Shown here piece by piece: positions 38,244-47,128 of a stretch of 64,000 bases of DNA (position 1 is its first letter; the number at the start of each line of letters is the position of its first letter). Made by a program: the position numbers and the translations under genes. The notes beneath the pieces were generated by a model. The model was not told the DNA's origin and made no database searches. It worked only from the letters and a program-made list of their open reading frames with translations. Source of the stretch: LMUY01 sp964244585 (lineage in GTDB: Bacteria > Pseudomonadota > Alphaproteobacteria > Acetobacterales > Acetobacteraceae); the NCBI GenBank assembly GCA_964244585.1, contig CAXTJM010000008.1, positions 1 to 64,000 on the forward strand. The letters run 5' to 3'.

Positions 38244-39254
38244 TCACCCGTTGCGGAACATGTAGCTGTAGCCGTTGAGCGCGGGCGCGCCGCCGAGATG
38301 GGCGTAGAGCACCTTCGATCCCGCTGGGAAAAACCCCTTTTGCACCAGGTCGATCATGCCCTGCATCGACTTTCCCTCGTACACCGGGTCGGTGATCATG
38401 CCCTCCAACCGGGCCGAGAGGCGGATCGCCTCCACCGTCTCCTTCGAGGGTACGCCGTAGGCGGGATAGGCATAATCCTCCAGCAGGACGATGTCATCGG
38501 CCGTGATGTCCTCGCCGCCGACCAGGGCGGCGGTGTTCCGTGCGATGTCCAGCACCTGCGCCTTGGTCTGGGCGGGCGTGCCGGAGCCGTCGATGCCGAT
38601 GACGTTGCGCGCCCGTCCATCCGCAGCGAAGCCCACCACCATGCCGGCCTGGGTCGAACCCGTGACCGTGCATAGGATGATGTAGTCGAAGCTCAGTCCC
38701 AGCTCGGCTTCCTGCGCCCGGACTTCCTCGGCGAAGCCGACATAGCCGAGGCCGCCGAACTTGTGCACGGAAGCGCCAGCCGGAATGGCATAGGGTTTGC
38801 CGCCCTTGGCCTTCACGTCCTCCAGCGCGGCCGTCCAGCTCTCGCGGATGCCGATGTCGAACCCCTCGTCCACCAGCTGGGTCTCGGCGCCCATGATGCG
38901 CGACAGCAGGATGTTGCCCACCCGGTCGTAGACGGCGTCCTCGTGCGGCACCCAGCTTTCCTGGATCAGGCGGCATTTCATACCGATCTTGGCAGCCACC
39001 GCGGCGACCATGCGGGTGTGGTTGGACTGCACGCCACCTATGGAGACCAGCGTGTCGGCGTTGCTCGCGATCGCGTCGGGAACGATGTACTCCAGCTTGC
39101 GCAATTTGTTGCCGCCGAAGGCGAGGCCGGAATTGCAGTCCTCCCGCTTGGCGAAGATGTCCACCTGGCCCCCGAGATGCGCCGTCAGGCGGTCGAGCTT
39201 CTCGATCGGGGTCGGCCCGAACGTCAGCCTGTAGCGCTCGAACTTGGACAGCAT
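38244..39254 (-). CDS. acdS: 1-aminocyclopropane-1-carboxylate deaminase
   Basis: A 336-residue PLP enzyme that cleaves the ethylene precursor ACC to ammonia and 2-oxobutyrate. The N-terminus (FERYRLTFGPTPIEKLDRL) matches true AcdS. Lys50 in FGGNKLRKLEY is the PLP lysine. TGSTQAGMVVGFAADGR is the phosphate loop. The two residues that separate real ACC deaminases from D-cysteine desulfhydrases have the ACC form: Glu in DPVYEGKS and Leu in AHLGG. The start at 39254 gives the family length; an upstream in-frame start would add 29 unrelated residues. It diverges from an Lrp regulator. AcdS usually marks a plant-associated or rhizosphere lifestyle. Confidence 0.95.
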   Translation of the reverse strand: MLSKFERYRLTFGPTPIEKLDRLTAHLGGQVDIFAKREDCNSGLAFGGNKLRKLEYIVPDAIASNADTLVSIGGVQSNHTRMVAAVAAKIGMKCRLIQESWVPHEDAVYDRVGNILLSRIMGAETQLVDEGFDIGIRESWTAALEDVKAKGGKPYAIPAGASVHKFGGLGYVGFAEEVRAQEAELGLSFDYIILCTVTGSTQAGMVVGFAADGRARNVIGIDGSGTPAQTKAQVLDIARNTAALVGGEDITADDIVLLEDYAYPAYGVPSKETVEAIRLSARLEGMITDPVYEGKSMQGMIDLVQKGFFPAGSKVLYAHLGGAPALNGYSYMFRNG

Positions 39255-39300
39255 CGCGATTTCCTCCCGCATGAAGGCGGCAAACCTAGCCAATTCCGCC

Positions 39301-39315
39301 CGAAAGGTGCTTTCG
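39301..39315. promoter_or_regulatory. Perfect inverted repeat between acdS and the Lrp-type regulator
   Basis: CGAAAG and CTTTCG arms are separated by GTG, 47 bases upstream of acdS and 79 bases before the regulator gene. Known acdS genes are controlled by an Lrp-like protein (AcdR) binding in this intergenic position, so this is a reasonable operator candidate. Confidence 0.4.
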
Positions 39316-39393
39316 ATCTCACCGGGGCACTTGAACCCCATCGATCGTTTCTGCCGGTATGCACCGCGACTCCGTCAGCGAAATGGCTGCTTT

Positions 39394-39873
39394 ATGAAAG
39401 ATCCTCTCGCGCCCTCTCCGCTCGACCGGACAGACCTGAAGATCCTCCGCCTGTTGCAGTCGGACGGGCGCATGGGCAATGCCGAGATCGCCAAGCGGGT
39501 GCACACCAGTGCCGCGACCTGCCATCGCCGCATCCAGCGGTTGTTCCACGATGGCTACGTCAGCGCGGTACGGGCACAGGTGGCGCCCGCGAAGATCGGC
39601 CTCGGCTCCCTGGTGATCGTCGGCGTGGTCCTGGACCGATCGACGCCGGAGAGCTTCTCCGCGTTCGAAGCCGCCGTGCAGGCAATGCCGATGGTGCTCG
39701 ACTGCCATCTGGTGGCCGGCGATTTCGACTACTTCCTCAAGATCCGAGTCCGTGACATGGCCGATTTCAACAGGCTCCATGGCGCCAGGCTGATCGCGCT
39801 GCCCGGCGTCCGGCAGACACGGACCTTCTTCGTCATGAAGGAGGTCGTCGACAATGCCCCGTTGGACATATGA
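39394..39873 (+). CDS. Lrp/AsnC-family regulator, probable AcdR
   Basis: A 159-residue feast/famine regulator. The N-terminal helix-turn-helix (DRTDLKILRLLQSDGRMGNAEIAKRV..SAATCHRRIQRL) is followed by the RAM effector domain with HLVAGDFDYFLKIRVRDM, the ligand-binding Gly/Asp region. It is divergent from acdS across 139 bases, exactly the arrangement of acdR/acdS in rhizosphere bacteria, where the regulator senses ACC. The ATG at 39394 gives normal Lrp length. Confidence 0.93.
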   Translation: MKDPLAPSPLDRTDLKILRLLQSDGRMGNAEIAKRVHTSAATCHRRIQRLFHDGYVSAVRAQVAPAKIGLGSLVIVGVVLDRSTPESFSAFEAAVQAMPMVLDCHLVAGDFDYFLKIRVRDMADFNRLHGARLIALPGVRQTRTFFVMKEVVDNAPLDI

Positions 39874-39907
39874 TCGCGCGCAGTGACGCGAACGGGACAG
39901 TATAGCC

Positions 39908-40600
39908 GTGGCAATCGACCAGAACACACAGGACGCGGTGCTCCATGCCGTCAGCAGCCGGCGCAGCATCCGCGGCTTCCGCGACACGCCCGTGCCGCGT
40001 GCGACCGTGGCGGCCATCCTTGAGGCGTCGGCACGGGCGCCGAGCGCCACCAACACCCAGCCCTGGCGGGTCCATGTGCTGACCGGCGGCTCGCGCAGCC
40101 GGCTGGTCGACGCCATCATGGCCGAACGCTCCTCCGGCGCCGCGGAGCCCGCTCCGGAATATCCCTACTACGCGCCTGACATGCCGGAGCCATACCTGTC
40201 GCGCCGACGTGCGGTGGGCTGGCAGCTCTACGGGCTGCTCGGCATCGCCAAGGGCGACAGAGCAGGGGCGCGGGCCTGGCACGACCAGAACTTCCGCTTC
40301 TTCGGGGCGCCGGTCGGGATGATCTTCACCCTGGACCGCAGGCTCGGGCTCGGTGCGTACCTCGACGTCGGGATGTTCATGCAGAACATCATGGTCGCGG
40401 CGAGGGGCTTTGGGCTGGACACCTGTCCGCAGGCCGCCTTCGCCGGCTACCATGCGACGATCCGGCGCGAACTGGCCCTGGCGGCGGAGGATCTCGTGCT
40501 TTGCGGCATGGCGCTGGGATGGGCCGAGCCGGACGCGGTGGCCAACACATTGGTGTCGGAACGGGCGGTGCTGGACGACTACGCCGTCTTCTCGGATTGA
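39908..40600 (+). CDS. Nitroreductase-family flavoprotein
   Basis: A 230-residue FMN-dependent oxidoreductase. The N-terminal flavin-binding motif AVSSRRSIRGFRDTPV, the SARAPSATNTQPWRVHV stretch and the late LVLCGMALGWAEPDAVAN block are characteristic. The start is a GTG at 39908; no ATG precedes the domain. The gap to the Lrp gene is 34 bases, so co-transcription is possible. Substrate is unknown; the family reduces nitroaromatics, quinones or related compounds with NAD(P)H. Confidence 0.9.
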   Translation: MAIDQNTQDAVLHAVSSRRSIRGFRDTPVPRATVAAILEASARAPSATNTQPWRVHVLTGGSRSRLVDAIMAERSSGAAEPAPEYPYYAPDMPEPYLSRRRAVGWQLYGLLGIAKGDRAGARAWHDQNFRFFGAPVGMIFTLDRRLGLGAYLDVGMFMQNIMVAARGFGLDTCPQAAFAGYHATIRRELALAAEDLVLCGMALGWAEPDAVANTLVSERAVLDDYAVFSD

Positions 40601-40756
40601 TTTCGGCCCCTGCCGGCCGGCGGCCCCATTGATGATTGCCCTCATGCGGTGATCCGGGCACAGACTCCGCCCATGGTTCCCGTCAGTCAGATCCGCCCAG
40701 GCGCCGCGGCATGAGGAGCGTCAGATCCTGCTGACGGCTTGCAGCCATCGAGCGAC

Positions 40757-41635
40757 ATGGGTGCACCGGTGAGCGGCACTGCCGCGATCCGGCCGCCGCG
40801 GCTCGCCCTGCTGCGGCGCCTCCTGGAGACGCCCGGCGCCGTGGCCGGCCTGCTGGTGATGATCGTGCTTGTCGCCCTCGCGGCGGCTGCGCCCTTCGTG
40901 GCCCCGCATGGCCCGGCGGAGCAGTTCCGCGATTGGTTCCTCACGCCGCCATTTCAACAGGCGAACTTCCCCTTGGGCACCGACAGCCTCGGGCGCGATG
41001 TCCTCACCCGGCTGATCTATGGCGCACGCCTGTCGCTGGTGATCGGCATCGTGGTCGTGATGCTGTCGCTGTCGATCGGGACCTCGCTGGGCCTGGTCGC
41101 CGCCTTCGCCGGCGGCGTCGTCGACGTGGTCATCATGCGGCTGATGGACGTGTTGCTGGTGTTCCCCTCGCTGCTGCTGGCGATCGTGGTCGTGGCGATC
41201 CTGGGGCCGGGGCTGACCAACGCGATGCTTGCCGTGGCCGTGGTGCTGCTGCCCGCCTATGTCCGCCTGTCCCGCGCGGCGGCGCTGGGCGAACTGGCGC
41301 GCGAATACGTGGTCGCCACCCGCTCGGCCGGCGCCGGGGTGATACGGCTGATGCTGCTCGTCGTGCTGCCGAATTGCCTGGCGCCGCTGATCGTGCAGGC
41401 GACGCTGGGATTTTCGTCCGCCATCCTGGACGCCGCGGCGCTCGGCTTCCTCGGGCTGGGCGCGCAGCCGCCGACGCCGGAATGGGGCACCATGCTGGCG
41501 GACGCGTTGCAATTCTACCAGCGTGCCTGGTGGCTGCTGACCTTTCCCGGGATCGCGATCCTGGTCACCGTCATGGCGTTCAACCTGCTGGGGGACGGGT
41601 TGCGGGATGCGCTCGACCCGAAATTGCGCCGATGA
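40757..41635 (+). CDS. ABC transporter permease, DppC type
   Basis: A 292-residue permease with the DppC signature LGTDSLGRDVLTRLIYGARLS, core transmembrane helices, the EAA loop YVVATRSAGAGVIRLMLLVVLPN and ALGFLGLGAQPPTPEWG. It is first in a three-gene cluster that lacks both the DppB-type permease and the binding protein. ATG at 40757 is preferred over an in-frame TTG six codons earlier. The stop overlaps the next start (ATGA). Confidence 0.92.
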   Translation: MGAPVSGTAAIRPPRLALLRRLLETPGAVAGLLVMIVLVALAAAAPFVAPHGPAEQFRDWFLTPPFQQANFPLGTDSLGRDVLTRLIYGARLSLVIGIVVVMLSLSIGTSLGLVAAFAGGVVDVVIMRLMDVLLVFPSLLLAIVVVAILGPGLTNAMLAVAVVLLPAYVRLSRAAALGELAREYVVATRSAGAGVIRLMLLVVLPNCLAPLIVQATLGFSSAILDAAALGFLGLGAQPPTPEWGTMLADALQFYQRAWWLLTFPGIAILVTVMAFNLLGDGLRDALDPKLRR

Positions 41636-42624
41636 CGGCGCTGCTGGACGTGCGGAACCTTTCAGTGGCCTTCGACACGGCGGCGGGCCGGTTCAACGCG
41701 GTGGAATCAGTCGACCTCACGGTCGCGGCGGGCGAGGTGCTGTGCATCGTCGGCGAGTCGGGGTCCGGCAAGAGCGTGTCCATGCTGGCGGTGATGGGAT
41801 TGCTGCCGGCGACCGGGCGCGTGTCCTCGAACGTGATCTCGTTCCGCGGCAATGATCTGCGCACCGCGACGCCCCGCGCGCGGCGCCGGCTGATCGGCCG
41901 CGACGTGGCCATGGTGTTCCAGGAGCCGACATCCTCGCTGAACCCCTGCTATCCGGTGGGCTGGCAGATCGGCGAGGCGCTGCGTGTCCACGGCACGGTC
42001 CGCCGCAGCGGGATCCGCAGCCGCGTGCTGGATCTGCTGGGCCAGGTCGGCATTCCGGCCCCGGAGCAACGCATGCGGGCCTTCCCGCACCAGCTGTCCG
42101 GCGGGCTGAACCAGCGCGTGATGATCGCCATGGCGATCGCCTGCAACCCGGCCTTGCTGATCGCGGACGAGCCGACGACGGCGCTGGACGTGACGGTGCA
42201 GAAGGGCGTGCTCGACCTTCTGGTCGGATTGCAGCGCGATCGCGGCATGGGCCTGGTGCTGATCACCCACGACATGGGCGTGGTCGCGCAGACCGCCCAG
42301 CGCGTGCAGGTGATGTACGCCGGGCAGGTGATGGAGGAGCAGCCGGCCGCCGGCTTGTTCGCCCATCCGCGCCACCCCTACACCGCTGCCCTGTTGGACG
42401 CCCTGCCGGAACGGGCGGAGGGCAAGCCGCGCCTGCCAACCATCCCCGGCGTCGTTCCCGGCATCGCCGACCGGCCAGGCGGCTGCCTGTTCGCGCCGCG
42501 CTGCCGCTTCAAGACGCTGAAATGCAGCTTCGAGCGGCCGGACCTGCTGCCCGCGCTGGGCGTCCAGGTGCGCTGCCACTATCCGCTGGACGATGCCGGA
42601 CGCCCGACCGGGTGGGTGGCATGA
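41632..42624 (+). CDS. ABC transporter ATP-binding protein, DppD type
   Basis: A 330-residue ATPase. Motifs are GESGSGKS (Walker A), MVFQEPTSSLNP (Q-loop), LSGGLNQRVMIAMAI (signature), LIADEPTTALD (Walker B) and LITHDMGVV (H-loop). The oligopeptide tail PGGCLFAPRCRFKTLKC follows. It overlaps both neighbours by four bases. It is clearly distinct in sequence from the DppD-type ATPase at 15993, so this is a separate transporter. Confidence 0.93.
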   Translation: MTALLDVRNLSVAFDTAAGRFNAVESVDLTVAAGEVLCIVGESGSGKSVSMLAVMGLLPATGRVSSNVISFRGNDLRTATPRARRRLIGRDVAMVFQEPTSSLNPCYPVGWQIGEALRVHGTVRRSGIRSRVLDLLGQVGIPAPEQRMRAFPHQLSGGLNQRVMIAMAIACNPALLIADEPTTALDVTVQKGVLDLLVGLQRDRGMGLVLITHDMGVVAQTAQRVQVMYAGQVMEEQPAAGLFAHPRHPYTAALLDALPERAEGKPRLPTIPGVVPGIADRPGGCLFAPRCRFKTLKCSFERPDLLPALGVQVRCHYPLDDAGRPTGWVA

Positions 42625-43577
42625 GCGTCCTGGCAGTCGATGACGTCAGCCGCCACTACCAGGTCGGCGGGCGCCACCTGCTGAAGGCGGTGGATGGCGT
42701 GTCGTTCCGCTTGGACGCCGGCCGCACCCTGGCCGTGGTGGGGGAATCCGGATGCGGCAAATCCACCCTGGCACGGCTCTGCGCGCTCATGGAGCCGCCG
42801 ACGGGGGGCACGATCGCCATCACCGGCAAACCGGCCGCCGCCGACCGGTCCCTGCAACTGCAGAACCAGATGGTGTTCCAGAACCCCTACGGGTCGTTGA
42901 ACCCCCGTCGCACCATCGGCGCCATCCTGGTCGAGCCGCTGACCATCAACGGCCGCGGCAGCCGGCGGGACCGGGTGAACGCGGCCCGGCAGATGCTGGA
43001 CCGTGTGGGGCTGCGGCCGGAGGCGTTCGACCGCTACCCGCACATGTTCAGCGGCGGCCAGCGCCAGCGCGTCGCCATCGCCCGCGCGTTGATGCTGCGT
43101 CCGGCGGTCGTCACGGCCGACGAGCCGGTGAGCGCGCTGGATGTGTCGGTGCAGGCGCAGGTCCTGAACCTGATGCGGGATTTGCAGGACGAGTTGGGCA
43201 TCGCCTACCTGTTCATCAGCCACGACATCTCGGTGGTGCGCCACATGGCGCGCGATGTGCTGGTGATGTATTGCGGCCGGCCGGCCGAGCAGGGCAGCCG
43301 GGCGGAGGTGCTGGACCGGCCGCTCCACCCGTATACACGCATGCTGTTGGCCTCCACGCCTTTCGTGGACCCGGCGCGACGCCGGGTGACGGTTGCGGTG
43401 CGCGGCGAGTTGCCGTCCCCGATCGATCCCCCGCCCGGGTGTGCCTTCGCCAGCCGCTGCCCGTATGCCGCCGAACGGTGCAAGGTCGAGCGCCCGCCGC
43501 TGCGTCCGGTCGAGAACCGGCTCGTCGCGTGCCATTTCGCCGAGCAGGTCGCGGCGGAGGCGCCCGTCCTGGGCTGA
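42621..43577 (+). CDS. ABC transporter ATP-binding protein, DppF type
   Basis: A 318-residue ATPase with GESGCGKSTLARLCALM (Walker A), MVFQNPYGSLNPRRTIG (Q-loop), FSGGQRQRVAIARALML (signature), VTADEPVSALDVSVQAQ (Walker B) and FISHDISVV (H-loop). A PGCAFASRCPYAAERC cysteine tail follows. It is coupled to the DppD-type gene by an ATGA overlap. It is last in the cluster, converging with grpE. Confidence 0.93.
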   Translation: MSVLAVDDVSRHYQVGGRHLLKAVDGVSFRLDAGRTLAVVGESGCGKSTLARLCALMEPPTGGTIAITGKPAAADRSLQLQNQMVFQNPYGSLNPRRTIGAILVEPLTINGRGSRRDRVNAARQMLDRVGLRPEAFDRYPHMFSGGQRQRVAIARALMLRPAVVTADEPVSALDVSVQAQVLNLMRDLQDELGIAYLFISHDISVVRHMARDVLVMYCGRPAEQGSRAEVLDRPLHPYTRMLLASTPFVDPARRRVTVAVRGELPSPIDPPPGCAFASRCPYAAERCKVERPPLRPVENRLVACHFAEQVAAEAPVLG

Positions 43578-43604
43578 GGGCAGCGCCGCTGCGGTAGCGG
43601 GCCA

Positions 43605-43621
43605 GGGCTGGCAAAAGCCCC
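43605..43621. terminator. Weak hairpin between convergent dppF-type and grpE genes
   Basis: GGGCT and AGCCC arms around a six-base loop, in the 102-base convergent gap. There is no T-tract; a bidirectional terminator role is only suggested by position. Confidence 0.25.
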
Positions 43622-43679
43622 CTCCCTCCGCGAGAGGATGGAGTGCGTGTGGCCCCGGAGAGGCGTCGAAGCGCCGGTC

Positions 43680-44252
43680 TCAGGCCGCCGCCGGTTCCCC
43701 GGCCTTGGCGACCACGACCATGGCGGGACGCAGCAGGCGTCCGTTCAGCGTCCACCCGGCGGTCCAGGCCTGGATGACGGTGCCCGGCGGGTGCTCGGTC
43801 GAAGGCTGCTCGGCCATCGCCTGGTGCAGGTTGGCGTCGAACGGCTTACCGGTCGGGTCGACGCGAGCGATGCCGTTGCGCTCCAGCAGGGAGAGGAACG
43901 AACGCTCCACCCCCTCGAAGCCGTCGCGCAGCTTGCCCACGATCTCGGGTTCGCCGGGCGATGCCGACGGCAGCTGGTCCAGACCGCGGCGCAGATTGTC
44001 GGCGGCCTCGACCACGTCGCGGGCGAATTTCTGCACGGCGAACTGCCGCGCGTCGTCCGCGTCGCGTTTGGCGCGGGTGCGGACGTTGGCCATCTCGGCC
44101 TCCGATCGCAGCCATTTGTCGCGGAACTCCTGCGCTTCAGCCTCCAGTTCGGCGATGCGCGCGGTCGCCGCAGCCATCAGGTCGTCCGGCGTTCCGGCGA
44201 GTTCGGGTGTCGGTTCCGCCGAGTCGGGCGGGTCGATGTCGGTGGTGCTCAT
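43680..44252 (-). CDS. grpE: GrpE nucleotide exchange factor
   Basis: A 190-residue co-chaperone that releases ADP from DnaK. The long N-terminal coiled coil (ELEAEAQEFRDKWLRSEAEMANVRTRAKRD) is followed by the four-helix and beta-wing domain with DNLRRGL, GKLRDGFEGVERSFL and the conserved ending GTVIQAWTAGWTLNGRLLRPAMVVVAK. The Met at 44252 gives the standard acidic start (MSTTDIDPPD); an upstream in-frame Met would add 12 residues. It sits 42 bases after hrcA, the usual alphaproteobacterial pair. Confidence 0.96.
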   Translation of the reverse strand: MSTTDIDPPDSAEPTPELAGTPDDLMAAATARIAELEAEAQEFRDKWLRSEAEMANVRTRAKRDADDARQFAVQKFARDVVEAADNLRRGLDQLPSASPGEPEIVGKLRDGFEGVERSFLSLLERNGIARVDPTGKPFDANLHQAMAEQPSTEHPPGTVIQAWTAGWTLNGRLLRPAMVVVAKAGEPAAA

Positions 44253-44294
44253 GGCGGCAGAATTAGGACGCCGGAAGATATGGAACAAGGCTTC

Positions 44295-45374
44295 CTAACC
44301 CAGCAAGCGACCGATGACGCGGGCCGTGTAATCCACCACGGGGATGATCCGGCCGTAATTGATCCGGGTCGGCCCGATCACGCCGATGGCGCCGACGATC
44401 CGGTCTGCCTCGTTACGGGCGGGGGCGACCACCATCGACACGCCCGAGGCGCCGAATAGGCCGCTTTCGGCGCCGATATAGATCCGCACGCCGTCGGACT
44501 GCTCGGCCAGCTCCAGCAGGCGCAGCATGGTCTCCTGCGTTTCCAGCCGGTCGAACAGGACCTGGATGGCGCTGATCCGTTCGATCTGCGTCACGTCCGC
44601 CAGCAATCGTCCCTGGCCGCGGATGATCAGGCTGCCGCCGAAGCCTGCGCCGGGCGCCGCCGCCCAGGTCGCCAGCCCGGCTTCGACGACGACCGTGGAC
44701 AGCTCGTCCAACTGCGTCCGGTTGGCGAGCATCTCGGCCCCGACGATCGTCCGCAGTTCCGCCAGGGAGCGGCCGGACAGGCGTGCGTTCAGGTAGTTCG
44801 CGGCGTGGGTCAGCGAGGAGGGCGGCAGCCCGGGCGGCGTCTCGATGACGCGGTTCTCCACCTGGCCGTCCGACCCCACCAGGATCACCAGCGCCCGCCC
44901 GGGCCCGAGCGCCACGAATTCGATGTGGCGGACGGCGCCGTCGCTTTTCGGCGCCACGACCAGCCCGGCGGCGGCGGACAGCCCCGACAGCATGGAGGAG
45001 GTGTCGGCCAACGTCTCCTGCAGGGAGCGGCCCCGTGCCTCCAGCGCCCGGCCGATCTGGTCGCGCTCATCCTCGCCCAACTCGCCGAATTGCAGCAGCC
45101 CGTCCACGAACAGCCGCAGCCCGCGGTCGGTCGGGAGCCGGCCAGCCGAGGTATGGGGGGCGAACAGCAAGCCGGCTTCGGTCAAGTCCGCCATCACGCT
45201 GCGGATCGTGGCCGGGGAGAGCGGCATAGGCAGGCGGCGCGAGAGGGTGCGGCTGCCCACCGGCTCCCCCGTCTGCACGAACTGGTCGACGATCTCGCGG
45301 AGCACCGCGGCGCTGCGCGAGTCGAGTTCGGGCGGCAATTGCGCGCGGGGCGGAACGTATGGCCGGTCCATCAT
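44295..45374 (-). CDS. hrcA: Heat-inducible transcription repressor HrcA
   Basis: A 359-residue repressor that binds CIRCE elements to shut off groESL and related genes. The N-terminal winged helix has LREIVDQFVQTGEPVGSRTLSRR and PLSPATIRSVMADLTEAGLLFAPHTSAGRLPTDRGLR, which is diagnostic. The GAF-like centre and the C-terminal IGVIGPTRINYGRIIPVVDYTAR are complete. No CIRCE repeat was found near it or elsewhere in the window, so its targets lie outside. It is divergent from rph. Confidence 0.96.
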   Translation of the reverse strand: MMDRPYVPPRAQLPPELDSRSAAVLREIVDQFVQTGEPVGSRTLSRRLPMPLSPATIRSVMADLTEAGLLFAPHTSAGRLPTDRGLRLFVDGLLQFGELGEDERDQIGRALEARGRSLQETLADTSSMLSGLSAAAGLVVAPKSDGAVRHIEFVALGPGRALVILVGSDGQVENRVIETPPGLPPSSLTHAANYLNARLSGRSLAELRTIVGAEMLANRTQLDELSTVVVEAGLATWAAAPGAGFGGSLIIRGQGRLLADVTQIERISAIQVLFDRLETQETMLRLLELAEQSDGVRIYIGAESGLFGASGVSMVVAPARNEADRIVGAIGVIGPTRINYGRIIPVVDYTARVIGRLLG

Positions 45375-45477
45375 CAGGGCGCCAAGCTAGGTAGCCGCCT
45401 GCACCGGGTCAAACGCCGGGGCTGGCGCGGGTGGCGAGCCTCTCCTAAAGCGGCCGTCATCAGGGAGGAGCTTCCCC

Positions 45478-46188
45478 ATGCGCCCATCCGGCCGCGCCCC
45501 CGAAGCGCTGCGCGACGTGTCGTTCACCACCGGGTTCGCCCGCCACGCGGAAGGGTCCTGCCTCATCCGGATCGGCGGCACGGAGGTGTTGTGTGCCGCC
45601 AGCGTGGAGGGGCGCGTGCCGGCCTTCCTGCGCGGCAAAGGGGAGGGGTGGATCACGGCGGAGTACGGCATGCTGCCGCGCGCCACCCACCGCCGCGGCG
45701 AGCGCGAGGCGGCGCGCGGCAGGCAGTCGGGACGGACGCAGGAGATCCAGCGCCTGATCGGCCGCAGCCTGCGTGCCGTAGTCGACCGCAAGGCGTTGGG
45801 GGAGATGACGGTGACGCTCGACTGCGACGTGCTGAACGCGGATGGTGGCACCCGGTGTGCGGCGATCACCGGCGCATGGGTCGCCCTGGCCTTGGCACTG
45901 CGCAAGTTGGAGGCGAACCGGGTGATCGCCCGCTCGCCTCTGGCAGGGCAGGTGGCGGCGGTCTCATGCGGCCTGGTGGATGGCGCAGCCGTGCTGGACC
46001 TGGATTACGTGGAGGATTCGGCGGCCGAGGCGGACGCGAACTTCGTGCTGACGGAGGAGCGCATCGTGGAAATTCAGGCTACGGCAGAGCGGTCGCCCTT
46101 CAGCGACATGCAACTCGCCGAGCTGATGCGGTTGGCGCGGATGGGTATCGGGCATCTGCACTCGATGCAACGGGAGGCGCTGGGGTGA
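45478..46188 (+). CDS. rph: Ribonuclease PH
   Basis: A 236-residue phosphorolytic 3'-5' exoribonuclease that trims tRNA 3' ends. Visible signatures are RPSGRAPEALRDVSFTTGFARHAEGSCLIR, KGEGWITAEYGMLPRATH, the basic RGRQSGRTQEIQRLIGRSLRAVVD phosphate-binding segment, and TLDCDVLNADGGTRCAAITGAWVAL. An AGGAG site lies about eight bases before the ATG. Length is standard. It overlaps the rdgB start by one base. Confidence 0.96.
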   Translation: MRPSGRAPEALRDVSFTTGFARHAEGSCLIRIGGTEVLCAASVEGRVPAFLRGKGEGWITAEYGMLPRATHRRGEREAARGRQSGRTQEIQRLIGRSLRAVVDRKALGEMTVTLDCDVLNADGGTRCAAITGAWVALALALRKLEANRVIARSPLAGQVAAVSCGLVDGAAVLDLDYVEDSAAEADANFVLTEERIVEIQATAERSPFSDMQLAELMRLARMGIGHLHSMQREALG

Positions 46189-46802
46189 TGCCGCGTCGGT
46201 TGGCGGCAGGCAGCCAACTCGTGCTCGCCAGCCACAATGCCGGCAAGCTGCGCGAGTTGGCGGCGTTGATGCAGCCCTTCGGCGTGACGGTGCTGTCGGC
46301 CGGGCAACTGGGCCTGCCCGAACCGGAGGAGACCGCGCCCGATTTCGCCGGCAATGCCCGGCTGAAGGCCCGGGCTGCCGCGTCGGCGACGCGGCTTGCG
46401 GCACTGGCCGACGATTCCGGCTTTTGCGTCGCCGCCCTGGGCGGTGCGCCCGGCGTGCTTTCGGCCCGCTGGGCGGGGCCGGAGAAGGACTTCGCCGCGG
46501 CGATGCGGCGCGTGCACCAGCAGGCCGCCGGGCCGGGCCGGGCCTGGTTCGTCTGCGCCTTGTCGCTGGCGTTTCCGGATGGCGCCACGGCCACGTATCT
46601 GGGCCGGATAGACGGCGAGACCTGCTGGCCACCGCGCGGCGGCCAGGGATTCGGCTACGATCCGATGTTCGTGCCGGCCGGTGGTCATGCAAGCTACGGG
46701 GAGATGGACCCTGCGGCCAAGCATGCGGACAGCCATAGGGCACGGGCATTCCGCGGCCTCACCGCCGCCCATCTGCAACCGCCTGCCGCGGTGTGGCCTT
46801 AA
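46188..46802 (+). CDS. rdgB: Non-canonical purine NTP pyrophosphatase (RdgB/Ham1)
   Basis: A 204-residue ITPase-family enzyme that removes XTP and dITP from nucleotide pools. Motifs are LASHNAGKLRELAALM (nucleotide loop), ALADDSGFCVAALGGAPGVLSARWAG (metal and base site), and GFGYDPMF with a C-terminal SHRARAFR. It is coupled to rph by a one-base stop/start overlap, the conserved alphaproteobacterial order. The frequent third partner, hemW, is absent; a small secreted protein follows instead. Confidence 0.95.
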   Translation: MPRRLAAGSQLVLASHNAGKLRELAALMQPFGVTVLSAGQLGLPEPEETAPDFAGNARLKARAAASATRLAALADDSGFCVAALGGAPGVLSARWAGPEKDFAAAMRRVHQQAAGPGRAWFVCALSLAFPDGATATYLGRIDGETCWPPRGGQGFGYDPMFVPAGGHASYGEMDPAAKHADSHRARAFRGLTAAHLQPPAAVWP

Positions 46803-46844
46803 TCGCCCACTACTGAACTGTAAAACACGGAAAGAGAGGCTGCG

Positions 46845-47120
46845 GTGTATCTTCGGATCATGGGTGTCGGTGCGGCCTTGCTCGGCCTGGCTATGGGCCA
46901 GGCGGACGCACAGTATTATCCTCGTCCCGGGTATGGCTATGACGACGGCTACCGTCGTCCGCCACCACCCGGCGGGCAGTGCGATGCCTTCCTCCGCACG
47001 CCGTATGGACCGCGGCGGGTGGTGTGCCCGATGGGCCGTCCGAAGCCGCTCGGGTTCGAATGTGCCTGCCCGCCGCCAGACGGGTACGGGCCGACCGCAC
47101 ACGGCCACGTCGTGCCGTAG
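46845..47120 (+). CDS. Small secreted Pro/Tyr-rich protein
   Basis: A 91-residue protein with a signal peptide (hydrophobic GAALLGLAMG, cleavage after ADA) and a mature part rich in Pro, Tyr and Gly. Cysteines are in CDAF, VCPM and CACPPP, which could form disulfides in the periplasm. A purine-rich AAAGAGAGG precedes the GTG start at 46845; an ATG at 46860 is also possible. No known family. Confidence 0.65.
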   Translation: MYLRIMGVGAALLGLAMGQADAQYYPRPGYGYDDGYRRPPPPGGQCDAFLRTPYGPRRVVCPMGRPKPLGFECACPPPDGYGPTAHGHVVP

Positions 47121-47128
47121 CCATACCG

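Noticed and set aside
44253..45477. CIRCE operator near hrcA or grpE
   Set aside because: Neither arm (TTAGCACTC or GAGTGCTAA) was found around the two genes or elsewhere in the window.
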